Assembly (NCBI RefSeq): GCF_030445035.2
Contig: NC_080698.1
Span: forward strand, 28,985,294 to 29,049,293
Length of the DNA: 64,000 nucleotides
Source of the DNA: Dasypus novemcinctus
Taxonomy: Eukaryota; Chordata; Mammalia; Cingulata; Dasypodidae
Reading direction: 5' to 3'
Shown: piece after piece, positions 20,889 to 31,765 of the stretch
Layout of the letters: every line of letters begins with the position of its first letter
Position numbering within the stretch: position 1 is the stretch's first letter
Translations under genes and position numbers: made by a program
The notes under the pieces: generated by a model
The model's database searches: none
Told to the model about the DNA's origin: nothing
The model's input: only the letters and a program-made list of their open reading frames with translations

Positions 20889-21990
20889 AAAGAAACCCTG
20901 CAACTCAACAATAAAAAACAAACAACCCAATTAAAAAATGGGTAAAAGACTTGAATTTCTCCAAAGAGGATATATACAAGACTAAAAAAACACATGAAAA
21001 GATGCTCAACATTATTAGCCATTGGAAAAATGCAAACCAAAACCACATTGAGACAAAACAAAACAAAACAAAGATTAAAAAAAGAAATAAACCCCACATT
21101 GAGATACAATTTTACACTCACTAGAATGGCTACTATTAAAAAAAAAGAAATTTACAAGTGTTGGAGAAGTTGTGGAGAAATAGGAACACTCACTCATTGC
21201 TGGTGGGAATGTAAAATGGTGCAGCTCTGTGGAAGACAGTTTGGCAGTTCTTCAGAAGCTAAGTACAGAATTACCATATGCCTTGGCAATCCTACTACTA
21301 GGTGTGCATACTCAAGAGAATTGAAATCAGGGACTTGAACAGATATTCACACACAGATGTTCACCACAGCATTATTCACAATTGCCAAAAGTTGGAAGTA
21401 ATCCAAGTGTGTCCATTGACTGATGAATGGATAAACAAAATGTTTTATATACACACAATGGAATATTAGTCAGCATTAAAAAGTTCCTTGAATCTGGAAG
21501 ACATCATGTTGAGTGAAATAAGCCAGAAACAAAAGGACAAATATTGTATGATCTCACTGATATGAAATAATTAGAATAAGCAAGTTCATGGAGTCAGAAT
21601 CTAGAATATATATTACCAGGGGCTAGCTTGGGAGTAGGGAATGGAGAGTTTATGCTTAAATTATACAAAATTTCTAATTTGGTTGATTATAAAGTATTGA
21701 TAGTGGGTGATGGTGTTGGTAGCACAACATTGTGATTGTAATTAATAGCACTGAATTATATCTATGAATGTGGTTAATAGGGGAAATTTTAGTTTATATA
21801 TATATGTTAATAGAATATTAAAATGTTCTTTCATGAGTTATAACGAATATACCACACTATTGTAAGCTGTTAATAATAGGGTAGCATATGGGAAGTCTGT
21901 ATTTCATGTATTTTATGCATGATATTTCTGTGAACCTACAACTTCTCTAAGAAAAACAATTGTTAATTAAAAAACTGGTAAGAAAAAAAC

Positions 21991-22737
21991 AATACTAGAA
22001 AACTCAGTAGCATAATCAATTAGCTAACATGGATATGTATATAATAGATAACCTTGAAATGAAAATATTTGTTAAAGACTAGTTTTCTCTTTCAGTTTAA
22101 TGAAACAAAACCCAACCCACACAGGTTAGAAAATAAGCTGTACACTATGCAGAGATCCATTAGCATGTGTTTTTTATTGCTATTTATCTCTTGACCAATG
22201 TGCACTCTGACAGTAGTTCGTTTGTCTTCTCTTTTTTAGATGACAATTTCTTTGTGCTCTTTGCCTTCTCATCACAATTATTTTTCATACACTTGTTTGT
22301 TGGAGGTGCATTTTCAGATGTTCTGTCTGAACATTACCAGGGCAAAAGTACACAGTACAGAAACACAGAGCCTGGATGTATTTTCTACCCCAAGCTCACT
22401 GTCCTAAAGAACAGAACAACATTTCAGCCTTGAAATTCTTCCCAAGCAGTGGTACAAAGGGGAAAGGGGCAGAATTGCATTTTTGTAAGAACTAATTTTC
22501 TAAAAACTCAGTAGTTTCTTTAAGAGCACTGTTGGTTAGAGACTCTACCCTCCATTCAAGGTCACTATAAATAGAAAAAGAACGGAAGGAAGTACATTCT
22601 GAGAACACAGTCTGACCAACTAAGGTGGTGAATGAACTTGTGGAAAGGATAGGTGTAGAAGCTTTAACTGCCCAGATAGCCTGGGGGTGGGTGAAGGAAA
22701 AGGATAGAAGAATTGTCTTCAAGTATCCAATGGATTG
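21991..22737. other. Unassigned sequence
   Basis: No repeat family recognised. An 88-codon frame (22167-22433, plus) and a 76-codon frame (22492-22722, minus) lie here; neither has a recognisable domain or splice context that I can support. Confidence 0.35.
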
Positions 22738-23337
22738 TGTGGCAGTTTGAGATTATTTATGAACCCCCAAAAAGATGAGGATTATCTTTGTAAACTGTTC
22801 TGTTCCTCTGGGTTCCTCTGCCTTTGATTGTATTCGATTCAGCTGAGATGTCTTTGATTAAATTATGTTAAAATTAGGACTTTGATTAGACCATGTCAGT
22901 AGGGTATAACTCAGGTTAAGTCCCTGCCCCCTTGGTGTACTGATATAAATGGGCACTCATTTAAGAAGACATAGAAGAAGATACACAGGGAGAGAGAGAG
23001 AGCTCCATAGACACAGCAGAGGAGAAAACTTTGTTCTTGCAGCTCCAGAAGAGAGATGAGCCATTCCCCTGATAGTTTGCAGTTGGGCCTGGAAAGAAAC
23101 AAGCCGTATGCCAGCTTGTAGTTGAGGGAGAAGAAGGCTAAACCCTCGCAGAGATTGTCCACTATCTTGCTCCAACACATGGCAACTGACTTGGGTGCAA
23201 AAATACCTCTTATGGTACCTTGAGTTGGCCTCTTTCGGGCCTTGCAACTGTAAGCTTTTACCCTATTTAAATACCCTTTGTAAAAACTAACAGATTCCTG
23301 GTGCTTTACATCAGCACACCTTTGACTGACTAATACA
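22738..23337 (+). mobile_element. MaLR/ERVL-like solo LTR (subfamily A)
   Basis: 600 bp from TGTGGCAGTTTGAGATT to TGACTGACTAATACA. Flanking gattg (22733-22737) and gatta (23338-23342) support a 5-bp duplication. It shares 'aactgttctgttcctctggg' and 'cttgctccaacacatggcaa' with the copy at 18201. A GA run lies near 22991-23002. Confidence 0.85.
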
Positions 23338-23384
23338 GATTATAACATGGAAGAGGGCTTACACTGGTTTTGGAGAATGTAAAG

Positions 23385-23560
23385 CAAGAATTCTCAGTGG
23401 ACAGCATTCCTTAGCATCACTTTGGAGATTCTGAATGTAGATTCCTAACATCCACCCCCTTGACGTTCTGACACAGTAGGTGGGAGATGGAACAATATAG
23501 TTGAATTTTAAACAAAGTAACACAGCTGACTCTGATGCAGGTGTTTCAGGGACTGTATTC
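23385..23560. mobile_element. Probable hAT MITE (MER5-like) remnant
   Basis: 'agcatcactttggagattct', 'cacccccttgacgttctgac' and 'gactctgatgcagg' resemble the MER5-type consensus. Borders and terminal repeats are not clear. Confidence 0.45.
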
Positions 23561-23960
23561 CTTTGTTTATTCCTTTATTCAACAGATTTATTGAGTATTT
23601 ACAATATGCCAGATACTGTAATAAAGTGTGAGGATACAGCTGTGAATAAAATACACTAAGTTCCTGTCCTCAAGGGGCTTATATCTTAGAGGGGGGTGAA
23701 GAAAATGAACAAATAAGATAGGAAAACACATAGCATGTCAGATGAAGGTAAGTGAAATGGAGAATATAAAAGTAAGAAGTGACTTAGGAGAGCTACGTAG
23801 GGGATTGAGATTGATTTTTAAATAGGTGACATTAAAGCAAAGTAATGAAGGAAGAGCGATAACAAGCCATGAGGCTTCTGTCTCAGGCAAAGACTAACTT
23901 AGGCAATGTACAAAAGGATTTATGTAGGCATGTACCTTTTGTGATTAAGGAATAGTAAGA
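23560..23960 (+). mobile_element. Ancient mammalian repeat, unnamed
   Basis: 'ttcaacagatttattgagta', 'atatgccagatactg', 'ctgtcctcaaggggct' and 'agcgataacaagccatgagg' follow a well-known old mammalian interspersed repeat that I recognise but cannot name with certainty. Confidence 0.5.
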
Positions 23961-25020
23961 TGCCATCGAGACCTTGCAGACTGAGCTGGGAAGTGAGTAG
24001 TGAGGCTTTCTGTGAAGTACCCTGTTTATGCAGCAGGGCTATGGGAAGGGCAGACTCCTTTGGAAAAGTAATGGATATATTTACTCCAAGAAGAAAGAAC
24101 TTTGAGCTGTCTTGGGCAAGTTGCTTTCAAGTATGTTGGCATGTCCATTGCAGGGAGAATTAAAAATTCTGGTCAGGGGTTAAAACAAACAATGGTTTTC
24201 AAACTGGCTATGCATCAGATTCACCCAGGGAGGTAGAAATGGACACCTACTCTTTTTACCTGCCAGCATCCTTGCCCTCTACTCTTCTAATAGCACTTTC
24301 TCTTTTCTTTGGGGAACTACCTTTCTATTATTTGCATGCTTAATGGGAATGGTAATTGAAGTATCCGTCATTCCCTGACCAAGAAGGAGGGGTATGACCA
24401 AGTTAGGTCAGCTGTTTTCTTTCTCACTGGAATTTAATCTTAAGTACAGTGACACATGCATGGATAGCATTAGAAGCCAATTTTTTTCTGACTATGGCCT
24501 GTGGAAAAAACTTCCTTTAATGTTTGTTACCTGGATCCCTGGAGTCCTTACAAGGCCTGAGTTTTTCAGTATTTCCTTTGAATCTATCAGCCACATCATA
24601 ATCTTCCAAATATTTATTTTTTGCTTTAGTAAGTTTTGTACAAAGCAAACAAAAACCATCCTCTGATATAGAAATTCATAAAAATACATATTCCTGGGCC
24701 TTATTCCAATTCCACTGAATAAAAATATAAAGGGACAAAAATTCTAGGATTCTGAATTTTGAAAAGGCTTTTTAGGTAATGTTGATTCTACTTTGGTCCT
24801 CAAAAAGGCAGTGTGGAAACTTGACTAAATGAGGGTTTAGATAGATCCCTGTTTCTGAATTTCTGTGTCTCCCAGCTGATCTGGAGAGGAGCTTTCCAAT
24901 TTGGATGCTGGTTCTCTTCCTCTTCTCCCCTCCAGTGGTGATTCTACTCCCCTCAATTGTATTAACTCCTGGAAACTCAAGTCAAGTGAACAGTTAAACT
25001 GTCCAGGTCCCTATGTTAAG
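23961..25020. other. Mostly unassigned sequence
   Basis: A short MER5-like scrap ('tcagattcacccagggagg') lies at 24195-24240. The remainder shows no recognisable gene or repeat. Frames of 67 and 90 codons (23960-24163, 24394-24666) have no domain support. Confidence 0.35.
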
Positions 25021-25024
25021 AACT

Positions 25025-25190
25025 ATGTGTAGATGAGAGTCAAGAGCCTGGACTACAGGAGTCCCCACTCTGCCATGACCTAGCTCTGCGACATTGGCTA
25101 ACTCACTTCTCCTTTCTTCACCTCCATTTACTCATAGAGAGGGTATATTTTCCTACTGACCCTCAGGAAGCCCCACGGCAGCAGAGGGGC
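25025..25190 (+). mobile_element. MIR SINE
   Basis: 'caagagcctggactacagga', 'actctgccatgacctagctc' and 'actcatagagaggg' follow the MIR consensus core in order, with heavy divergence. Confidence 0.6.
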
Positions 25191-25224
25191 GGTATATGAT
25201 AGTGTATGTGCGTGTTTATTTATT

Positions 25225-25365
25225 TTTAATTCATTTTGTATAGTTCCCCACTCTCAATGTAAGCACCATGAAGGCAGGGACATTTTCTAGATTGTCTGTC
25301 TGTGTATTTCCTGTTTCTAGAATGGTATGTGGCCCTTGGTAGGGTATCAGAAAGTAATTTTAGAA
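25225..25365 (+). mobile_element. L2 LINE 3' end
   Basis: 'aatgtaagcaccatgaaggc', 'agggacattttctagattg', 'tgtatttcctgtttctagaa' and 'tatgtggcccttggtaggg' match the terminal part of mammalian L2. Confidence 0.7.
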
Positions 25366-26410
25366 GTAATCTATTTTTAAAAACATGTTGAATCTCCATT
25401 GAAGCTTTACCAGGTTTCTGTTGATAAATATAAGCTTGGAAACCTCACAACTATAGCAGTATTTTCTAAACTCCAGGCTACATCAGAATTACCTGAGGAA
25501 CTTAAAATGCAGGTACCTGACCTTGTCCCTGAAGATTTTTATTCAGCCAGCCCAGAGATTTGTATGCTGTCTTTGTAACAATAATAGTAATATTGTTGTT
25601 GTAGCAATTATTATTTTAAGTGTGTATTGTTTAAAAGTACTTGACTAGATGACTGCTGAAGTTTCTCCCCACTCAATCTATAATCCTAGTAGTTGCTTTT
25701 GGTGAGAAAAACAATGCCAAGCCTCCATCTAAGCCACCCTGAGATTCCCTGCATTCAGAGTTTGGTACTCTTCACAAGGAGTTGCTGATATTGCCTGGAA
25801 GGATTTTGCTTTCTTGCTTTAGGGCTGGGGGAAAAAACCCTGAAATAATTTCACTGTTTTGTGATAAAAGAAAAAAGGCAAGCAGAATGGAGACTCCATA
25901 TCCCTCTTGGGGTTCTAGGATTTCTGGGGCATAGTAGGAGTCTTGTTTGTTAAGATATCTTAGATGTGCTTCCACTTTGTGGCACACATTGTGGATTAGG
26001 CAGGAAGAAGATTGACAAATTTTCTGTTTTTACAGAGTTTATAATCTAGGACATGGAGTTTATAATCTAGGAGGGGAGGCAAATAATTATTTAAATGACT
26101 ATAATGAGAATTCCTTGCTTGGGAATATGGCAAATTAAAGGAATGAATTAAGTATTTATCCCACATTTCTTGTATGAACTGTATTTTAGGTTAACCAAAA
26201 AGCCCACACTGATAAGGGAAAGTTCTTCATTATGAAAGAATTGTCACTAATGAAAGGGAAAGGAGTGGCAGAATTCATAAAACATAATTTTCTTACCCTT
26301 AAATTATTAAGTAAGGCAGTCCATGATCATTAGTGAATAAAACCGTTAAAAGGAAAGCTCATGGGTAGCTTGACAATGGAGGCATCAGGCTGTTACCACC
26401 TGAACCCTTT
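25366..26410. other. Mostly unassigned; MER5-like scrap at 25465-25560
   Basis: A MITE-like stretch ('ctacatcagaattacctgag', 'gccagcccagagatttg') lies at 25465-25560. A short direct repeat 'ggagtttataatctagga' occurs near 26035-26075. No gene is visible; the 71-codon frame at 25772-25987 is unsupported. Confidence 0.4.
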
Positions 26411-26895
26411 TGCGACAGTTTGAAGCTTTTTGTGGATCCCATTCCTGTGCATGTAAACCTATTGTAGGTGGGAACTCTAGATTAAATCACTGCAGTTAAG
26501 GGCCTTTGATTAGATTGCATGACATGGGGTAGGTCTTAATCCTCTTACTGGAGTCATTATGAAACAGAAGACACAGAGAAAAAGCCACAGAAGCTGAGGG
26601 AAAGAACCCAGGAGTTCAGAGAGGAACCTGGACAAGAGGAAGCCACAGACAAAGCAGCCAGAAACTGAAGCAAGGAGACTTGAAGAGAAGCAGATGCCTC
26701 CATGTGCCTTGCGACATGGAAGGAGTCCAAGATCACCAGAAGCTGACCTACGGTGAGAAAGCATCTCTGATGCTGCCTTGGTTTGGATACTTTCACAGCC
26801 TCAGGACTGTAAGCTCTTAATATAATACATTCCCATTGTAAAAGCCAACCCATTTCTTGTGTACTGCTCCCAGCAGTTTTTAGCATACTAAAATA
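26411..26895 (+). mobile_element. MaLR/ERVL-like solo LTR (subfamily B)
   Basis: Starts TGCGACAGTTTGAAGC and ends AGCATACTAAAATA. Flanks ccttt (26406-26410) and cctta (26896-26900) differ by one base. Contains 'acctattgtaggtgggaac', 'gattagattgcatgac', 'gccttgcgacatggaa' and 'gtaaaagccaacccatttc', shared with 52955-53430. The minus-strand frames of 84 and 174 codons here are chance. Confidence 0.83.
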
Positions 26896-26939
26896 CCTTA
26901 TCTCAGAATGTCTAAGGTTGGGACAACCAAATCTTGTGT

Positions 26940-27408
26940 ATTGTACTAGTTTCCTGTAGCTGATAGAATAACTTGCCATAAAGTTGGCAGCTTCATACAA
27001 CAGAAATCTATTCTCTAACAGGCTTGAAGTCCGAGATCTGGCAGGGCTGCCCTTCAGTGGCCACTCTAGGAGAGAATTCATACCTTCTCTTCCAGCTTCT
27101 GGAATTCATGGGCTTGTGGTCACATCACTTTAATCTCTGCTTTCATTTCCCATCGCCTTCTCTGTGTGATTTCCCCCTATGTGTCTGTGTATCTGTCTCA
27201 CTCTGCCTTTTTCTTATAAAAATACATGTGATTGCTTTTAGGGTCCATTGGGATAACCCAGGATAATTACCTTTCTCAAGATCCTTGACTTGATCATATC
27301 TCTTGCCATATAAATAATTTTCACTTTTTGCCATAAAAGGTAATATAGGTTCCAGGGATTGGGATGTGTACAGGTCTTTTTAGGGGTCACCATTAAGCCC
27401 ACTACATG
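26940..27408 (-). mobile_element. MaLR LTR, mammal-wide type
   Basis: Plus-strand 'actagtttcctgtagctgat', 'cagaaatctattctctaaca', 'tcttccagcttctgg', 'aacccaggataattac' and 'ggttccagggattggga' follow the antisense of MLT1/MST-like LTRs, ending at 'aagcccactaca'. Confidence 0.75.
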
Positions 27409-27769
27409 TGTTTTCTTTTGGGATGCTATGAAGTAGATGGCATCACTTATGGTATTTTTTTTGCCATAAATTGTATCTGAATTTAATCTAGCATTTAGAG
27501 CTCATGATGATTTACAAGAAATATTGGTGATAGAGAAACAAGTGAAATGACTCTGTAACATGACAAAACCAACCTGTGGAGCATTCTTCAGGATGACTGA
27601 CGTGTTTTACATCAATCAATGGTGAGAAAAAATGTGAGAGAGGACTGTTCTAAATAAAAACAGATTTAAAGACATAACAACCAAGTATGATTTGTGGACC
27701 TTGTTTGATCCTAATTAGAACAAACCAGTTCTAAAAAGACATCTTCGAGACAATTGTGGGAATTTTATT
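27409..27769. other. Unassigned sequence
   Basis: AT-rich, nothing recognised. Confidence 0.3.
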
Positions 27770-28345
27770 TTGGCCTGGCTATTAAATGATACCAAGGATT
27801 TGGAATGAATTCCATTAGCTGTAGTTGTGTGAGGCACCTTTTGTGCCCTGAATCATGTTCTCTTAATCCTACATTTCCAATCCACCTGCTGTTGTTGTAC
27901 CCAGAGTTGTGCAGGTAAAACCTGGTAGCACCTCCTCTAAACTGCACCACAAATCTCTCACTTTCTGCCCTGATCTTCTCTGCTGCTTGCTGTGGGACAC
28001 CTGTGGGAAACTTCCCAGACTTTATCTGAAGCATTCCACTGCCAACCTGGGAGTGTAAGAGAGTTAACACAGCAAGACACTGATCATGAGGTGTGGGAAC
28101 CAGTCGATAGCACTCACTCAAAGGACAATCTGAGTCACATTCTACTTGGCTCCCTGGAAGGTCCTCAGTGGAGTCAGGCCCGGATGTCCACAGGGCTGAT
28201 CCTCTGATACTGCATCCTTGAACGGACTTCTTTCCTTCCCTGCTCCACTTGTCTCAGTTCTGTACTCCTTTTTGGGATCGCTTCATAAAATAACAAACTG
28301 CATGCAAGCCTTTGTTTTAGGCTCTGCTTCTCAGGGTAGGGGGAA
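27770..28345 (+). mobile_element. Probable old LTR
   Basis: The 3' part 'ttgggatcgcttcataaaat', 'aactgcatgcaagcctttg' and 'ggctctgcttctcagg' resembles the R-U5 end of an old mammalian LTR with a degenerate polyadenylation signal. The 118-codon minus-strand frame (27765-28121) lies inside it and shows no recognised domain. Confidence 0.45.
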
Positions 28346-28857
28346 GAGGGGAATAAGGCTGAGGCAGCTATTATGAAAGAAATTGATCCTTTTTAAGACA
28401 TGCATATTAAAGTATTTAGAAATGAAATGATACGGTTTACTTTAAATAGTTTACCAATATGAAAGAGTGAGAAGGGAAGTGATAGATGAAGCAAAAATGT
28501 GGTAAAATCATGATGATTGTTAAATCTGAGTGTTAAGTGTATGGTAGAATATTCTTGAGTATTTAAAACACTTTTATAACAAGAAGTTTGAAAAGTTAAA
28601 ATTCTTACAAGGACAGTGAGGGAGAAGACCACAGTGCCCTGAGAGTGTGTAAGAGAGGACCTAGCCTAGGCAGAGGAGCAGAAAAGACTTTTGGAAGAAG
28701 TGACTTTTAAGTTTGAGCTTCGAAGACTAAATGTATTTCCCTGCTCCTTTCCTTCATGGCGTTTAAGGTCCCTTGGGGAATCTAACTACAGTTCGAGGAT
28801 CACATCTGGAATCTTGCATAGAACATTGGGTACAAAGCCTGCCACACATGCCCTTCT
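28346..28857. other. Unassigned sequence
   Basis: No repeat or gene recognised. The last 14 bases (28844-28857) are the left target duplication of the next insertion. Confidence 0.35.
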
Positions 28858-29313
28858 TTTTTTTTTTTATTGACTTTGTAATAATATTACATTAAAAATA
28901 TATATATATATGAGGTCCCATTCAACCCCACCACCCCCACCCCACCTCTCCCCCCCCCCCCCCCCCAGCAACACTCATTCCCATCATCATGACACATCCA
29001 TTGCATTTGGTAAGTACATCTCTGGGCACCTCTGCACCTCATGGTCAATGGTCCACATCATGGCCCATACTCTCCCCCATTCCATCCAGTGGGCCCTGTG
29101 AGGATTTACAATGTCTGGTGATTGCCCCTGAAGCACCATCCAGGGCTGCTCCATGTCCCAAAGACGCCTCCACCTCTCATCTCTTCCTGCCTTTCCCCAT
29201 ACCCATCAGCCACCATGTCCACTTTTCCCAATCCAATACCACCTTTTCTATGTGGACATTGGATTGGTTGTGTCCATTGCACCTCTATGTCAAGAGGAGG
29301 CTCAGATTCCACA
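28858..29313 (-). mobile_element. 5'-truncated L1, 3' UTR only
   Basis: A 456-bp minus-strand insertion beginning with a T run (the L1 A-tail) and flanked by the perfect 14-bp duplication acacatgcccttct (28844-28857, 29314-29327). The body carries the C-rich 'ccccaccacccccacccc' block and 'gtgggccctgtgagg' text, repeated many times over the next 8 kb, here as L1 3' UTR. Includes an AT dinucleotide run (28897-28910) and a run of C at about 28951-28966. Confidence 0.9.
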
Positions 29314-29327
29314 ACACATGCCCTTCT

Positions 29328-30149
29328 AAGCTACCTCTCTTTTAGCACTTAAAGCTTTAGAGTGCCTTATTTCTCCCTGTTGAATTCCCGCTGTAGGTAG
29401 TAAATCATTCCTTGTGAAATATATCCGTTCACCTGTAGACACCTACTGTGTTTCCAAGTGACTCTTTAAAACCTGACGGTTTCTCTTCTTCATTGTGAAT
29501 GGTAGTGAGAAAATAGGAGGGCTATTTCAGGATCATACAGAGTCACGTGAACCACCTGGTAAACTTGAATGAATAACTGCTTTCCTTGGCTATCTGTGAC
29601 ACCTGAATCTTAGATCTGTTTGATACCACTGGATTCAAGCAGGCTCTCTGTGCTGTCATTCTGTGTTGTGAATGAAGCTTTGGGGGAAAACATTTTCCCT
29701 GTATAGCACATTAATTCCTGCTCTATGTTCCACAGACAAAGGTGGATTCCACAGCTATATAGTATACAGGATTAGCAATGTGGTTGGCAGGATTAGGAGA
29801 ATGCGTTTTGCCTCTACTTTCAGTAAATAGCTAGTCAAATCATTCTTTTTAATTTCTTCTATTTTGTAATGCCTTATTTATAAAAGTTTTCTCTACTAAG
29901 TCTGGCATTTAATTCCCAGGCATAAAGGAATTGGCACCAATTGATACACTGATATGTATCAATGAAATTATGTGATATTTCCCTGCATGTTTAGCTTGTT
30001 TTGTGTGTTATAGAGTGTTTTCCTTTCCTTTCCTTTCCTTTTCTTCCCTTCCCTTTCATTTTCTTTATTTGTTTCATTCTTTATTTCTACTCTCCCTCCT
30101 TTCTTCCTCTTCTCCATCCTTTCCTTTCTTTCTTACTTGTAACAAATTC
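29328..30149. other. Unassigned; CCTTT microsatellite at 30018-30125
   Basis: No gene or transposon recognised. A pyrimidine-only tract of imperfect 'cctttt' and 'ttcctt' units occupies roughly 30018-30125. Confidence 0.45.
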
Positions 30150-30400
30150 TTTTTGAAGGATAGCTTGGAAGTTCAATAGACTTGGTTCAAATCCTGGTTT
30201 AACCACCTACTATGTGTGTGACCTTGGGTAAGTTCCTTGATTTCTAAGCCCAGACTTCCCCACCCATAAAATGGTCATGATAATAGTGCACTTCAGCAAT
30301 GAAGAAGTGGTTACTTAATTGTTTCCTGGGCTAAATCTCTGTTAAATGGGAAGCCCTCAAAATTGTTTGCTATTAGTATTACTTATTATCTTAATTGGAT
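30150..30400 (+). mobile_element. MIR SINE
   Basis: 'gttcaaatcctggtttaacc', 'tatgtgtgtgaccttgggta', 'agttccttgatttctaagc' and 'cccataaaatggtcatgata' match the MIR consensus in order. This is one of the clearest old repeats in the window. Confidence 0.85.
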
Positions 30401-30540
30401 CCAGCAATATACTCTGATCAATTTGATTGACACAACTGTGGAGTTTATGATGGTGCTACTTAGACAACACAAATATGCAGGTGAATAGTAGAGCATGCAT
30501 TTATGTGTACACCTAGTTGTTTTTGAGGTAAGCACTTTTT

Positions 30541-31267
30541 TAAAAATTCAATTTAATTTTTTAGTTATCTTTTTAAAAAAGTTAATAGCTCCCACAAAGC
30601 ATTACATTTAAAAACATAAGAGGTTCCCATATACCCCCCACACCCTGCTCCTCCCACATCAACAACCTCTTTCATCATCGTGGCATATTCATTGCATTTG
30701 GTGAATATATTTTGGAGCACTGCTGCACCACATGGATAATAGTTTACATTGTAGTTCACACTCTCCCCCAGTCCATTCAGTGGGTTATGGCAGGATATAA
30801 AATGTCCAGCATCTGTCCCTGCAATATCATTTAGGACAACTCTAAGTCCTAAAAATGCCCCCACATCACATCCCTTCTTCCCTTTCACTGCTCTCAGCAA
30901 CTACGTGGCCACTTTTTCCACATCAATGCTGCAATTTCTTCCATTACTAGTCACAATAGTTCTATAGTAGAATATCAGTGTTCTACTGATACTCTGCTAT
31001 TCTAATAGCTTCTTTTTCCTTCTTCTTCTTTATTTTCTTTTAAATGTTATATTAAAAAAATATGAGGTCCCTATACACCCCCCACCCCCCCACCCCACTC
31101 CTCCCACATCAACAACCTCTTCCATCATTGTGGCACATTCACTGCACCTGGTGAATACCTTTTGAAGCATTGCTGCACCACATGGACAGTGGTCTACATT
31201 GTAGTTTACACTCTCCCCCATTCCACCCAGTGGGCCATGGCAGGACACACAATGTCCAGCATCCAAA
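30541..31267 (-). mobile_element. Two L1 3' UTR copies in one insertion site
   Basis: Two minus-strand 5'-truncated L1 3' ends lie in tandem (about 30541-31018 and 31019-31267). Both carry 'cacatcaacaacctctt' and 'agtttacactctccccca'. Only one pair of duplications surrounds them: gtaagcacttttt at 30528-30540 and 31268-31280. The second probably inserted into the first, or an L1 twin formed at insertion. Frames of 111 and 81 codons (minus) are shadows. Confidence 0.8.
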
Positions 31268-31280
31268 GTAAGCACTTTTT

Positions 31281-31765
31281 ACACTACTTGGCTTAATGTT
31301 ATAGACCAAATGATCAATTGGTCAGGATTCTTTTCTTTCTCTTTTTAGAAAGGAGTCTCAGAGTTCCTAATAAATGCAGTTATTATATCTATATCTGTGT
31401 TTATCTGAAAGGAATCCCTAATTATCTGATATGCAGAACTTGTTACTATACATGCCTAGTTCTTGCACTCTAGGAGTTTGAATCCTAAGAAAGGAGAATA
31501 ATTGAGTCAGTTATACTGGTAATTGAATATAATTTAATACGTATTTCAGTTACCTGCCTATTTCTGGAGAAATCTGGCTCAAAATAATGTTTTTATAAAT
31601 CTTCACTTAGTTAATAAAAAAGCAAATTCCACAGTTTGGACAAATTCCACAGTTTCACATAGTTGCTACTTACCTGAGTGTATAGATGAATTATTGTTCC
31701 TTGCACAGAAAGAGTGAATGAGAAAATTAAGAATCACAGAATTATCTGATTCTGGCCTAAACCTC
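31281..31765. other. Unassigned sequence
   Basis: AT-rich, no repeat or gene recognised. Confidence 0.35.

Larger units (their letters stand above)
13660..21990 (+). mobile_element. Long plus-strand L1, multiply interrupted
   Basis: One or more L1 copies spanning 5' UTR-like, ORF1, ORF2 and 3' UTR text in order. ORF1-like coiled coil lies near 14500-15350 (82 codons at 14663-14911). ORF2 text begins near 16787 ('tatagcccttaatgctta') and runs through 17750 ('ccaaaagttggttctttga'), 18830-20500 (111 codons at 19516-19851) and 20890-21590. A 3' UTR ends near 21985. The first part of ORF2 is missing. It is interrupted by SINEs at 15797, 16369, 16859, 17251, 17547, 17652 and 20510, a 34-bp tRNA fragment at 18003 and an LTR at 18201. 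Many stops: inactive. Boundaries approximate. Confidence 0.8.

Noticed and set aside
22492..22722. Possible exons in the 22.0-22.7 kb gap
   Set aside because: Frames of 76-88 codons exist but no conserved domain or convincing paired splice sites could be shown by eye.
26557..27081. 174-codon minus-strand open frame
   Set aside because: It runs from one LTR (26411-26895) through a short gap into another (26940-27408). No codon bias or domain was seen.
27765..28121. 118-codon minus-strand frame with peptide-like composition
   Set aside because: It falls in a probable old LTR; no domain, promoter or splice context could be supported.
30018..30125. Pyrimidine tract as a splicing or promoter signal
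   Set aside because: It is a simple CCTTT-type microsatellite with no exon next to it.
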